Origin: an uncultured Bacteroidota bacterium
GTDB lineage: Bacteria; Bacteroidota; Bacteroidia; Bacteroidales; UBA12077
Assembly (NCBI GenBank): GCA_913055635.1
Contig: CAJXLK010000009.1
Coordinates: 42,369-106,368 of the forward strand
Direction: 5' to 3'
Length of the DNA stretch: 64,000 nucleotides
Shown here in pieces: positions 50,571 through 59,394 of the stretch. The position numbers and the translations under genes are program-made. Within the stretch, counting starts at the first letter, position 1. Each line of letters starts with the position of its first letter. The notes below the pieces were generated by a model, which was not told the DNA's origin, did not search any database, and saw only the letters and a list, made by a program, of their open reading frames with translations.

Positions 50571-51956
50571 ATGAAAAAATTAACGATTGTTCTCGCATTC
50601 ATCATAGCAGGAACGGCGGCATGGGGCCAGCAAGAGGAGGCTCCATCCAATCAGGAGAAAACCGGCAATAACCGGGAGCTTCAATACTTTCGTCAGCCCG
50701 GATACGAGGGGCTGAATGTTTTTGAGACGCCTAAAGCGGAGGAAGAGACATATAAAGGCTTCCAGGTAAGAGTGGGCGGCGATTTTGCCCTGCAATTCCA
50801 GGGGCTTAGTCATTCCAATGCCGATGGTGCTCCTCAATTGGTGACACTGGGAAAAAATTTCAACCTACCTACGGCCAATCTGAACCTCGACGTTCAATTT
50901 GCCCGGGGGGTACGCATGCATCTGCGAACTTACCTGAGTTCAAGGCACCACAATGAAACCTGGGTAAAAGGCGGATACCTGCAGGTAGACCGGCTGGATT
51001 TTATCAGGAAAGGATTTGCCTCTGGAATCATGGACGTTGCCACCGTCCGCACCGGGGTGAATGATCTGAACTACGGGGATGCCCATTTCCGCAGAAGCGA
51101 CAACGCCAGTGCGTTGCACAATCCCTTCGTAGGCAATTACATCATGGATGCTTTCACCACCCAACCCTTTTTGGAGGTGAACCTTCAGCCAAAGGACTTC
51201 ATTGTGGTGGCAGGCATTTCAAATGGACTGCTCAATCCCACCGTCAGCAAAGCCCTCACGGCCTGGGGTACTGGCGAGTATACGGGAACGGCCGATTGGA
51301 AGCCTACCTATTATGGCAAACTGGGCATCGACAAACAGATCAACAACAACTTGCGCTTTCGCCTGACCGGCTCCTTCCTGACCGCCCAGGGCGCAGACAA
51401 CGGCAATAACCTATATGGGGGTGACCGAGCCGGAAGCCGCTATTACAACGTCTTCGACTACATCGCTGCCGATTCCTCATCGGTCTCTTCCAACGACTTC
51501 AGCGGCCGGTTTGATCCCGGGTTCAATAAAACCTCCGCCTTCCAGGTCAACCCATTCATCAAATACGGTGGACTGGAACTCTTTGGCATATTTGAGCAAA
51601 CCTGGGGCAACAATGGAGCCGAAAACCGTGAAAACGGCCAGTACACCCAGATTGGAGCCGAACTCCTATACCGGTTTGGCTCATGGGACCAGTTCTACAT
51701 CGGAGGCCGTTACAATACCGTTTCCGGCCACGGCGATTATGCGGAAGGGGCCAGCGCCCCGGACAACAAAAAGATTAGCCGCATCAACCTTGGCGGTGGC
51801 TGGTTTATGACCAAACACATCCTGGTGAAACTGGAGTACGTCAATCAACAATATGGCGATAATTTCCGGGGAACCTGGGGCAATCCCGATGCACCCAATG
51901 AACTGACCGAAGGCCAATTCAACGGCCTGATGCTGGAAGCAGTGATCTCTTATTAA
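50571..51956 (+). CDS. Outer-membrane beta-barrel (porin-like) protein
   Basis: 461 residues. Signal peptide ends near GTAAWGQQ. A short polar N-terminal segment precedes amphipathic strands to the C-terminus, which ends in a hydrophobic/aromatic strand (LMLEAVISY). Patterns such as NLNLDVQFARGVRMHLRTYLSSR and LRFRLTGSFLTAQG suggest about 16 strands, as in Bacteroidota porins. The transported solute is unknown. It follows the 52-bp array with a 50-base gap and precedes a second YceI-like gene. Confidence 0.8.
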   Translation: MKKLTIVLAFIIAGTAAWGQQEEAPSNQEKTGNNRELQYFRQPGYEGLNVFETPKAEEETYKGFQVRVGGDFALQFQGLSHSNADGAPQLVTLGKNFNLPTANLNLDVQFARGVRMHLRTYLSSRHHNETWVKGGYLQVDRLDFIRKGFASGIMDVATVRTGVNDLNYGDAHFRRSDNASALHNPFVGNYIMDAFTTQPFLEVNLQPKDFIVVAGISNGLLNPTVSKALTAWGTGEYTGTADWKPTYYGKLGIDKQINNNLRFRLTGSFLTAQGADNGNNLYGGDRAGSRYYNVFDYIAADSSSVSSNDFSGRFDPGFNKTSAFQVNPFIKYGGLELFGIFEQTWGNNGAENRENGQYTQIGAELLYRFGSWDQFYIGGRYNTVSGHGDYAEGASAPDNKKISRINLGGGWFMTKHILVKLEYVNQQYGDNFRGTWGNPDAPNELTEGQFNGLMLEAVISY

Positions 51957-51968
51957 CAAATATACCTG

Positions 51969-52004
51969 ACCAGCCCCGCTTCCTCATGACTCTGCGGGGC
52001 TGGT
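51969..52004. terminator. Hairpin after the porin-like gene
   Basis: ACCAGCCCCGC (51969-51979) pairs with GCGGGGCTGGT (51994-52004) across a 14-base loop. There is no T-run (ACTTTGG follows), so termination is uncertain. Confidence 0.5.
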
Positions 52005-52054
52005 ACTTTGGCCATTTTGTAACCATGACTCCGGGGACAAAAAAGGGTTAACCC

Positions 52055-52660
52055 ATGAAGCGCCTAACCGCAACAATATGCATGATACTTCTTGCCTTTC
52101 CGGGCATCCACGCCTCGGAACCTGTTTCCTTTTACCTGCAGTCAATCAGCATTCACGGGCAAACCAACATCAATCGCTTCACCTTCACCCTTGACAGCTC
52201 AATCACCCAGGAAGTGGATCTACCTCGACAACTCCCCAGCCAAAGCCGGCCTTCCCATAAGGTGTGGTTTAAAATCCCGGTGAAGGCTTTTCAGGCCAGA
52301 AAACCCCAAATGCGCCGCGATTTCCAAAAAATGCTCCAGGCTTCCCGATATCCCAACATCCGGGTCGCCATTGACAAGGAGGAACTCATAGAAATTCTTA
52401 AAGGATTATACCCGAGTGATCTTCAGATGAAGCTTAGCCTGGCCGGACATTCTGATTCAGTCCGAAGCCAGTACAACATCAAACAAACCTCGCCCAACCA
52501 ACTGCTCTTAAAAGGACTCAGCAGCATCAATCTTTACAACTTTCAGCTTACCCCGCCACAAAAAATGCTGGGTCTGGTGGAAGTAAAGCAGACAATTTTA
52601 ATTAAATTTGATATGGTTTTATCCTATGACCAGGCGGCATTTAGAAATAAGACGGATTAA
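52055..52660 (+). CDS. YceI-like lipocalin-fold secreted protein
   Basis: 201 residues. Signal peptide about 1-20 (MILLAFPGIHA). The body has the alternating strand pattern of YceI-like domains (QSISIHGQTNINRFTFTL; NIRVAIDKEELIEIL), though weaker than in the gene at 49481. No metal or catalytic motif. It lies in the same strand group as the porin-like gene and before the Rrf2 regulator. Family assignment is moderately confident. Confidence 0.7.
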   Translation: MKRLTATICMILLAFPGIHASEPVSFYLQSISIHGQTNINRFTFTLDSSITQEVDLPRQLPSQSRPSHKVWFKIPVKAFQARKPQMRRDFQKMLQASRYPNIRVAIDKEELIEILKGLYPSDLQMKLSLAGHSDSVRSQYNIKQTSPNQLLLKGLSSINLYNFQLTPPQKMLGLVEVKQTILIKFDMVLSYDQAAFRNKTD

Positions 52661-52987
52661 CACAATAAGGCGGATGATTTGACAAAACAAACAAATAGCC
52701 TCCATGGATAACAGACCCAACAGCCTCGGGCCTGACAGGAAAAAAGAAAAGCGAATTTGCCCGCGAAAAAAAGGTGAGACAAAGTAAAACAACGGAAAAT
52801 GGCCAAATACGGGGCACAACATGGAAAAGACACTCGCCTGGTCAGGTTTGATAAAAGTTGCCTTATCATAAAGAACAGAGCCATCTCCAACCGCTGTCAG
52901 CGGTGGAGCACGATGCTGCCATCCTAGCAGAGTTTGGAACAGATCCCCTTACAGGAACAACAGTCTGATAAAAAGGAACGATCAACA
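52661..52987. other. Intergenic stretch with one short hairpin
   Basis: About 327 bases before the Rrf2 gene. I see an ACCGCTGTCAGCGGT hairpin near 52893-52907 and A-rich sequence, but no gene, promoter consensus or repeat. AAAAGGAAC at 52971-52979 may serve as the ribosome site for Rrf2. Confidence 0.4.
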
Positions 52988-53446
52988 TTGAAATTCAACA
53001 CCAAAATAAGATACGGCATCCGCACGATGATGGAAATCGCCATGCACGATTCAGGCCATGGGGTGTATCAAAAGGATATTTCCAAAAATCAAAAGATCTC
53101 CTTCAAATATCTGGACCAGATCATTGCTGCCCTGAAGGCGGCCCAGCTGATCACCAACATCAAAGGGAAAAAAAGCGGTTACGCTTTAACGCGGCCTGCA
53201 GCGCAAATCTCCATCTACGAGATCCACAAAGCCTTCGAGCCGGAAATCAGCATCGTTGATTGTCTCTCAGAGATGATCGAATGTGAATATCAAAACTACT
53301 GCGCACCCCGTGAGTTATGGGAAGGCTTGAACGAGCAGATCATAGATTACCTTGAACGCCACAACCTGGATGAACTGGCCCGCAAGCAACTTGAGTACAA
53401 CCGGCAGATGAACCAACAGCCTTCTTCCGGGGAAGAAAACATATAA
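52988..53446 (+). CDS. Rrf2 family transcriptional regulator
   Basis: 152 residues from a TTG start at 52988, chosen because the family normally begins LKFNTKIRYGIRTMMEIA-like; a further TTG at 52934 would add 18 polar residues. The N-terminal winged helix (YLDQIIAALKAAQLI, GKKSGYALTR) is followed by a three-Cys segment (Cys92, Cys99, Cys105, spacing 6 and 5) that could hold an Fe-S cluster or sense redox. Targets are unknown; nearby candidates are the YceI/porin genes and the amylase. Confidence 0.9.
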   Translation: MKFNTKIRYGIRTMMEIAMHDSGHGVYQKDISKNQKISFKYLDQIIAALKAAQLITNIKGKKSGYALTRPAAQISIYEIHKAFEPEISIVDCLSEMIECEYQNYCAPRELWEGLNEQIIDYLERHNLDELARKQLEYNRQMNQQPSSGEENI

Positions 53447-53565
53447 ATCCTCCCTGGAAATTCTTTAAAAGTTTCTTGCATTTCCGCTCAATAATGCTTT
53501 TTGATTTCATATATTGTCATTCAGATTCGTGTTGTTATTTAGAAAGGACCCTTGGAGCGGGTTCT

Positions 53566-53573
53566 ATACTTTT
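53566..53573 (+). promoter_or_regulatory. Possible -7 element for the GH13 gene
   Basis: TACTTTTG matches TAnnTTTG, 30 bases before ATG 53604. It lies inside a longer in-frame reading that starts at 53514, supporting the later start. Confidence 0.45.
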
Positions 53574-53603
53574 GTCACATACAAGCCTAAAAACTTTCCA
53601 ATT

Positions 53604-55457
53604 ATGAAACGACTTATTCTAACGGCTATGGTTTTAACAGCCTTCATCACGATGAGTGCAGCCCAGGGAGCTGAGCGCATCCAGCGGGTAGAGCCTTTGT
53701 TCTGGTGGGTCGGCATGGAAAACCCTGAACTTCAGGTGATGGTATATGGTCAAGACCTTGCAGAATTGGAGCCAGAGATTGACTATGAAGGGGTCACCCT
53801 GAAGCGGGTCATCCGGACAGAAAACCCGAATTATCTGTTCATCGACCTGCATATTGCGCCCCGGACAGAACCAGGGGGCTTTGACATCCGCTTCATGAAA
53901 GAAGGCCGGGAGCGCCTTCGCCACAGCTATGAGTTGAAGGCCCGCGATCAGAAGCCTGCCGGGCATAAGGGATTCAATTCCAGTGATGTGATCTACCTGG
54001 TAACGCCCGACCGTTTTGCCAATGGAAACCGTCAGAACGATGAGGTAGAGGGGATGCTGGAAGGCCGCAACCGCAAGGCGCGGGGTGGAAGACACGGTGG
54101 AGACCTCCAGGGCATCATCAACCACCTCGATTACATTGACCAAATGGGGTTCACAGCCCTATGGCTCAATCCGGTTCTGGAAAATGACATGCCGAGCCAC
54201 TCCTATCACGGGTATGCCACCACCGATTACTACAGGGTGGATCCGCGGATGGGTTCGAACGAGCTTTACAAAGAACTCAGCAGAAAGGCCGACCAAAGGG
54301 GCATCAAGCTGATTATGGATATGATCCCGAACCATTGTGGTTCAAAGCATTGGTGGATGCAGGATCCCCCCTCGGACAACTGGGTGCATTACCAGGACAG
54401 CTTCCGGGTAACCAATCACCGGCGCACCACGGTAAGAGATCCCCATGCCTCGGAGTATGACCACAAGCGATTCACCAACGGGTGGTTTGTCGAGGCCATG
54501 CCCGATTTGAACCAGGACAATCCCTTAATGGCCACCTACCTGATACAAAATGCCATCTGGTGGGTAGAATATGCCAATCTATCGGGCATCCGGGTGGACA
54601 CCTACCCATACTCCGGTAAGGAATTTATGGCCCAGTGGACCTGCCGGTTGAAGCAGGAATACCCCAACCTCAACATGGTCGGGGAGGAATGGAGCCTTAA
54701 TCCGGCCGTTGTAGCCTACTGGCAACAGGGCAAGGAAAATCCCGACGGCTATACCTCATGCCTGCCAAGTTTGATGGATTTTCCCCTGCACAACAGCCTG
54801 ATTGAAGCCCTCAATGAAGAAGAAGGATGGAACAGCGGATGGATTAAAGCTTACGAAGCCCTCTCCAACGACTTCCTTTATCCCAACCCCGATAACCTGG
54901 TCATCTTCCCCGATAACCACGATATGAGCCGATTCTATACCCAGATCGACGAAGATTTCGACCTCTACAAGCTGGGTATCTCCTACATCTTAACCATGCG
55001 TGGCATTCCCCAGATATTCTATGGGACAGAAATACTCATGGCCAACCCCGGAACCGACGCACACGGAGTTATCCGCAGTGACTTTCCGGGGGGCTGGCCC
55101 GGCGACCAGGTCAACGCCTTTACCGGAAAACGGCTTTCAGACAAAAAACAACAGGCCCAGCATTTCATGAAAAAACTGTTGAATTGGCGCCAAAACACCC
55201 CGGTCATCCACAACGGCAAACTGAAACATTTCGCCCCTCACAAAGGCGTTTATGTCTATTTCCGCTACAATGACAACAGCAAGGTCATGGTCGTGCTCAA
55301 CAAAAGCACCAAAAGCAGACGGCTGAACCTGGAACGGTATGCAGAAATAATGGAACCGGGTACCGAAGCACGGGAAGTAATCAGTGGCAAAACCAAACAG
55401 CTTGGCCGACGACTGACTGTCCCGGCTAAAACCCCTATGATCCTGGAAATACAATAA
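53604..55457 (+). CDS. GH13 alpha-amylase family enzyme (SusA/neopullulanase-like), exported
   Basis: 617 residues from ATG 53604, where the signal peptide starts (MKRLILTAMVLTAFITMSAAQ). An N-terminal beta domain of the cyclomaltodextrinase type (about 20-120) precedes the GH13 barrel. Conserved regions: MDMIPNH, GIRVDTYPY with nucleophile Asp332, GEEW with acid Glu361, FPDNHD with Asp440. It hydrolyses alpha-1,4-glucan oligosaccharides (starch, pullulan or cyclodextrins), most likely in the periplasm. It is convergent with a sugar MFS across a bidirectional terminator. No SusC/SusD genes are present in the window. Confidence 0.93.
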   Translation: MKRLILTAMVLTAFITMSAAQGAERIQRVEPLFWWVGMENPELQVMVYGQDLAELEPEIDYEGVTLKRVIRTENPNYLFIDLHIAPRTEPGGFDIRFMKEGRERLRHSYELKARDQKPAGHKGFNSSDVIYLVTPDRFANGNRQNDEVEGMLEGRNRKARGGRHGGDLQGIINHLDYIDQMGFTALWLNPVLENDMPSHSYHGYATTDYYRVDPRMGSNELYKELSRKADQRGIKLIMDMIPNHCGSKHWWMQDPPSDNWVHYQDSFRVTNHRRTTVRDPHASEYDHKRFTNGWFVEAMPDLNQDNPLMATYLIQNAIWWVEYANLSGIRVDTYPYSGKEFMAQWTCRLKQEYPNLNMVGEEWSLNPAVVAYWQQGKENPDGYTSCLPSLMDFPLHNSLIEALNEEEGWNSGWIKAYEALSNDFLYPNPDNLVIFPDNHDMSRFYTQIDEDFDLYKLGISYILTMRGIPQIFYGTEILMANPGTDAHGVIRSDFPGGWPGDQVNAFTGKRLSDKKQQAQHFMKKLLNWRQNTPVIHNGKLKHFAPHKGVYVYFRYNDNSKVMVVLNKSTKSRRLNLERYAEIMEPGTEAREVISGKTKQLGRRLTVPAKTPMILEIQ

Positions 55458-55670
55458 ACCATATCGATTGGGAAAAGCATTAAGCCACATCCACCTGAAA
55501 ATGAATAATCCTCATCGAACAGGAAATGCAATAAGCAACATCCAACTGGATATCAACAAAACCCATCGAGCTGGAAATGCAACCAGCCACATTTATCGGG
55601 AAATGCAATAAACCTCATCGATCGCATCGCGTTGCCACACCGCAGCAAAACCGTCAATACACCAGAAAAA

Positions 55671-55703
55671 AAACCCGGCAATTAGCTTTTGCCGGGTTTT
55701 CTC
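55671..55703. terminator. Bidirectional terminator between GH13 and sugar MFS genes
   Basis: AAACCCGGCAA (55671-55681) pairs with TTGCCGGGTTT (55689-55699), with A-runs upstream and T-runs downstream, so it works for both converging transcripts. The 200 bases before it contain degenerate, partly repeated fragments (CATCGA...GGAAATGCAA) with no gene. Confidence 0.85.
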
Positions 55704-55756
55704 TGTATAATTATGTAGAACCAATCAGGGTGATTCAGATTACACCCGGAGTTTGT

Positions 55757-57220
55757 CTATAGATCGCGTGGATGCTTGCCTGCCAGGAAGTGTTCCTCGA
55801 TCTTCTCCAGCGAGTGGCCTTTGGTCTCAGGTATATAAGAATAGACAAAGATCAATGCCAGGATACCGATGGCCGCATAAATGAAAAACGCCCCACCGGG
55901 GTTCACCAGCATGCCTTCACCGGCAGGGTTGGGCATTTGTCCGGTCGTGGCCTTACCCAGGGAAAGGAAGGTGTTGGCGACGGCAAAATTGGCTCCCCAG
56001 TTTACCATGGTGGCGATGCTCATGCCCAGGCCCCGGATCTTGGTGGGATAAACCTCCGATATCAGCAGCCAGGCAATCGGTCCAAGGCTAATGGCAAAGA
56101 AGGGGATATAAATGATCATGCTGACAAATGAGATCCATTTCAGGGCATCACCACCCAGTGTACCATGGAAGGTAAAACCAATGGCCAGGGCCACCAGGGC
56201 AATGACCATACCGATCAGACCCAGGTAGAGCAAGGGTTTGCGACCCCAGCGATCAACCAGATAAATCGATACCACGGTGAATATCACATTGACAGCCCCG
56301 ATGGGCAGCGAAGGCAGGATGGCATCGTAGACGGCATTGGCACTTTCAGCGCCAAACCCGGCCATCTCAAAGATGGTGGGCGAATAATAGATGATGGTGT
56401 TGATGCCCACAAATTGCTGGAAAATCATAATGCCCACGCCAATGATCAGGGCAGGGCGAACCCATTTGGAGGTGAAGATATTCAAGGAACCCTGTTGCTG
56501 ACCTTCCTTCTGGATATTGGTCTTAATCTGTTGCAAGACTTCTTCCTTGTTCGTCTCGCCCACCTTGTCCAATACTCTGCGGGCCCGGTCTTCGCCTTTA
56601 TGGCTCATCAGCCAGCGTGGGGTATCGGGCAGGAAAAACATCCCGATGCCCAGGATCAATGAAGGAACCAGCCCTACCAAAAACATCCAGCGCCAGCCTT
56701 CCTCAAAATTGGCAAAACCCAAATCAACCAGGTAGGAGGTAAATATACCCACGGTAATGGCCAGCTGGTTGATCGATACCAGCGCCCCCCTGGCATGGGT
56801 TGGAGAAACCTCCGAGATGTAAAGGGGCACGGTATAAGAAGCCACACCAATGGCGATACCGATGATCAACCTCCATACAATCAACTCGGTCACAGAACCG
56901 GCAATGGCCAGTCCAATGGAACCGACTGCAAAAATGAAAGCGGTAATGATCAACACCTTTTTGCGGCCCAGGATATCGGTAATCCTGCCGCTACCCAGGG
57001 CGCCCACTGCAGCGCCCAATACGGTAATGCTGACAATCCACTCCTGGGTACGCTCGGGCAATTGCTCCATACCGTTTATCATCAGGGCCGGATCATCCTT
57101 GATCAAAAGCAAGGCCCCGGAAATCACACCCGTGTCAAATCCGAAAAGTAGCCCTCCGAAAGCTGCAATGGCAGCAATGAGAATGACGTAACCTCTGTTG
57201 TACGATTTTTTATTGGCCAT
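55757..57220 (-). CDS. MFS sugar porter
   Basis: 487 residues, 12 transmembrane spans. Sugar porter signatures are GGLLFGFDTGVISGALL in TM1, DILGRKKVLI between TM2 and TM3, and PETKGHSLEKIEEHF at the end. It is of the XylE/GalP/maltose-type proton symporter family and would carry mono- or disaccharides across the inner membrane. The specific sugar is unknown. It is the last minus-strand gene of the beta-glucan cluster, but has its own TAnnTTTG element and a 139-base gap from the GH5 gene. Confidence 0.93.
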   Translation of the reverse strand: MANKKSYNRGYVILIAAIAAFGGLLFGFDTGVISGALLLIKDDPALMINGMEQLPERTQEWIVSITVLGAAVGALGSGRITDILGRKKVLIITAFIFAVGSIGLAIAGSVTELIVWRLIIGIAIGVASYTVPLYISEVSPTHARGALVSINQLAITVGIFTSYLVDLGFANFEEGWRWMFLVGLVPSLILGIGMFFLPDTPRWLMSHKGEDRARRVLDKVGETNKEEVLQQIKTNIQKEGQQQGSLNIFTSKWVRPALIIGVGIMIFQQFVGINTIIYYSPTIFEMAGFGAESANAVYDAILPSLPIGAVNVIFTVVSIYLVDRWGRKPLLYLGLIGMVIALVALAIGFTFHGTLGGDALKWISFVSMIIYIPFFAISLGPIAWLLISEVYPTKIRGLGMSIATMVNWGANFAVANTFLSLGKATTGQMPNPAGEGMLVNPGGAFFIYAAIGILALIFVYSYIPETKGHSLEKIEEHFLAGKHPRDL

Positions 57221-57257
57221 AATATCAAATTTAATTTTACTTGTTCATTTCCTGTCT

Positions 57258-57265
57258 CAAATATA
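57258..57265 (-). promoter_or_regulatory. Possible -7 element for the MFS gene
   Basis: Minus strand reads TATATTTG, matching TAnnTTTG, 37 bases before the start codon. No TTG at the -33 distance. Confidence 0.4.
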
Positions 57266-57359
57266 ATGATTAATCAAGAGAAATTTTTCACTCAACTGAC
57301 CCAGCAATTCAATTTTCTTGCCCCTTCATCATAAAACCCACCCAATTGATCCATACTGC

Positions 57360-59390
57360 TTAAACGATAAACTGTGCCGTACCATAATAACGGTTCGTCC
57401 GGATCCGGACGAAATATATGCCCTTTTGAAGGGAGACAACAGAAAGCTTTATGTATTCTTCATTCCTGTATATTTTGGGCCGGTGAATCCGCCCCTTCAA
57501 ATCAACCACATCGGCCTGGACTGGTCTTTTGCAGGCCTCGGGCACCGCTACACGAATATAATTTTGAGCGTAAAACAATTTCAATTCATCGGCCTTCTCT
57601 GGGGAATGAACCCGGGTGGCAGGTTGGGCCCGGAAAAAATTCAGGTTAAAGCCCCCTGTTTCCATTTCAATGCGGAAAGTGTGTTTTCCGGAAGTCAGCT
57701 GTACAGGAGCCATCTCCAGGGTTTCCCATTTCTGATAACCACCGGTCGCTGGAACCGTTATTTTATCGCCAAGTCTGTTGCCATCCATCTTCAGGTAAAA
57801 ACTCCCGCCGTTGTTTTCTGCGGCCACCCGGAATGAAAAGGCATAAGAGCCGGTCTGTTTCACATCAATGGTATATTGAAGCCATTCTCCGTTTTCGGTC
57901 CAGCCCACGTTGTATCCGTTGGTGGTTTGATCGCTGCAGGCTTCAATATCCACGCCGTCGTTGCGATACTCCCCGCCCCGGTTGGTGGGTGCACGAAACT
58001 CTGTATTGGAATAATCCCGGTCATAGTAGGCCTGATGGAGGCGCCCCAGGTCGTAATCCACCGCGTAAACTTTACCCGGAAAGACATGCTTTTTGTAGGG
58101 TTTTGTCGCTGTCGTGCGGGTTTGTCGGAACATGGCATCAATCACATCCCTGTTGTAGATGCAGTTTTCGAGTTTCAAATTTTCCACCAGTTGCATCAGG
58201 GCATCGCGTGCTTCGCCGATGGAAGGCTTAGAACCATTGCCCCGCCAGTATTCCAGCAATTCCTGATAGCCGGCATGCGTCTTTACGGTCAGTGGATTGT
58301 TGTGGTCGCCCAGTTGTTTTTCGGGCCACCACGCCCACCCAATGTTATGCTTCTCCAGGAGCCGGATGCAATTGGTGTACCAGGTGTTGGAATTTTCACC
58401 TGTTTCCCCCAGCCACAGAGGCACATTATATTGTTTGCGCATATCCAGGAATTGTTGTAGGGCTTCGGTGGTATTGGGATTCCAGTATTTATGGAAACTG
58501 TATACCATGTTGTCATCCCAGGGTGGGGTAAGGCCGCTGAAGTTATTGGCCCAGCAGTTGCCTTCAATGAAGATGATGTGACGGGTGTCGACCGTGCGAA
58601 TGGAATCGGTGATGCGCACCAGCAAATCATGCAACGGTTCATTTTGCGTATCCTGGCAACCATTGCGGGCATTGTCTCCTTCCCTGCGGCCCTGAAAAGT
58701 CCAGTTTGTTTCATTGATCAGGTCATATCCGCCTATCCAGGGATTATCGCCATAGCGTTGGGCCAGTTTTTTCCACAGCTCGGCCGTTTTCTTCCGGTTA
58801 AATGCACTTTCCCAAAGGGAAGGTTTAGCCGGGTTGTAATCGCTGATCGAAGCATTGTATCCCTGCCCTCCCGGGGCGGCATGCAGGTCCAGGATCAGGT
58901 ACATTTGATTCTGCCGGCACCATTTAAGCAGGGTATCCAGCATGGTGAAACCTTTTTTACGCCAGGTTACCTCGCCCTGTACCGGTTCTTGCTGAATGGG
59001 CGGGGTAAACCACTGATAGTGCATGGCCACCCGTACACTGTTAAAGCCCCAACTCTTCAACGAATCCAGATCAACCCGCCGGAAGTGATTGTCCAGCCAC
59101 TTTTCATAAAATTGATCTTTAAACGCCTCACTGGTCACCTCAGCAATGTGCTGTTCTATTTCGTGCTGTGTATCCGCAAAACCAGATGTTCTGAGCATAT
59201 AGCCTTCCTGTAACATCCATCCCCCCAGGCCCATCCCTTTAAGGATGCATTCCTCGCCCTGGCCGTTCACAATCTGTTTACCCCGGGTTTTCAAAAATCC
59301 TTGCGCAGAAAGATGGCCCGCAAACAACAGCATAACAAGGAGGGTTGTCACAAAAGTCAGTATATTTTTTTCTCCATTCACAAGGAGCAT
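57360..59390 (-). CDS. GH5 family endoglucanase/glucanase with CBM6 and T9SS-like C-terminus
   Basis: 676 residues. Signal peptide about 1-30. The GH5 barrel (about 35-375) holds the acid Glu227 in NETNW and nucleophile Glu329 in LGETGE. A CBM6-type beta domain follows (about 440-590, VGWTENGEWLQYTIDV). The last 85 residues resemble a T9SS sorting domain, with loose YFVRIRTNRYYGTAQFIV at the end. Upstream genes encode GH16 and GH3 enzymes, so beta-glucan (laminarin-like) is the likely substrate; cellulose cannot be excluded. The start lies 4 bases after the GH16 stop, so the two are in one transcript. Confidence 0.9.
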   Translation of the reverse strand: MLLVNGEKNILTFVTTLLVMLLFAGHLSAQGFLKTRGKQIVNGQGEECILKGMGLGGWMLQEGYMLRTSGFADTQHEIEQHIAEVTSEAFKDQFYEKWLDNHFRRVDLDSLKSWGFNSVRVAMHYQWFTPPIQQEPVQGEVTWRKKGFTMLDTLLKWCRQNQMYLILDLHAAPGGQGYNASISDYNPAKPSLWESAFNRKKTAELWKKLAQRYGDNPWIGGYDLINETNWTFQGRREGDNARNGCQDTQNEPLHDLLVRITDSIRTVDTRHIIFIEGNCWANNFSGLTPPWDDNMVYSFHKYWNPNTTEALQQFLDMRKQYNVPLWLGETGENSNTWYTNCIRLLEKHNIGWAWWPEKQLGDHNNPLTVKTHAGYQELLEYWRGNGSKPSIGEARDALMQLVENLKLENCIYNRDVIDAMFRQTRTTATKPYKKHVFPGKVYAVDYDLGRLHQAYYDRDYSNTEFRAPTNRGGEYRNDGVDIEACSDQTTNGYNVGWTENGEWLQYTIDVKQTGSYAFSFRVAAENNGGSFYLKMDGNRLGDKITVPATGGYQKWETLEMAPVQLTSGKHTFRIEMETGGFNLNFFRAQPATRVHSPEKADELKLFYAQNYIRVAVPEACKRPVQADVVDLKGRIHRPKIYRNEEYIKLSVVSLQKGIYFVRIRTNRYYGTAQFIV

Positions 59391-59394
59391 ACCC

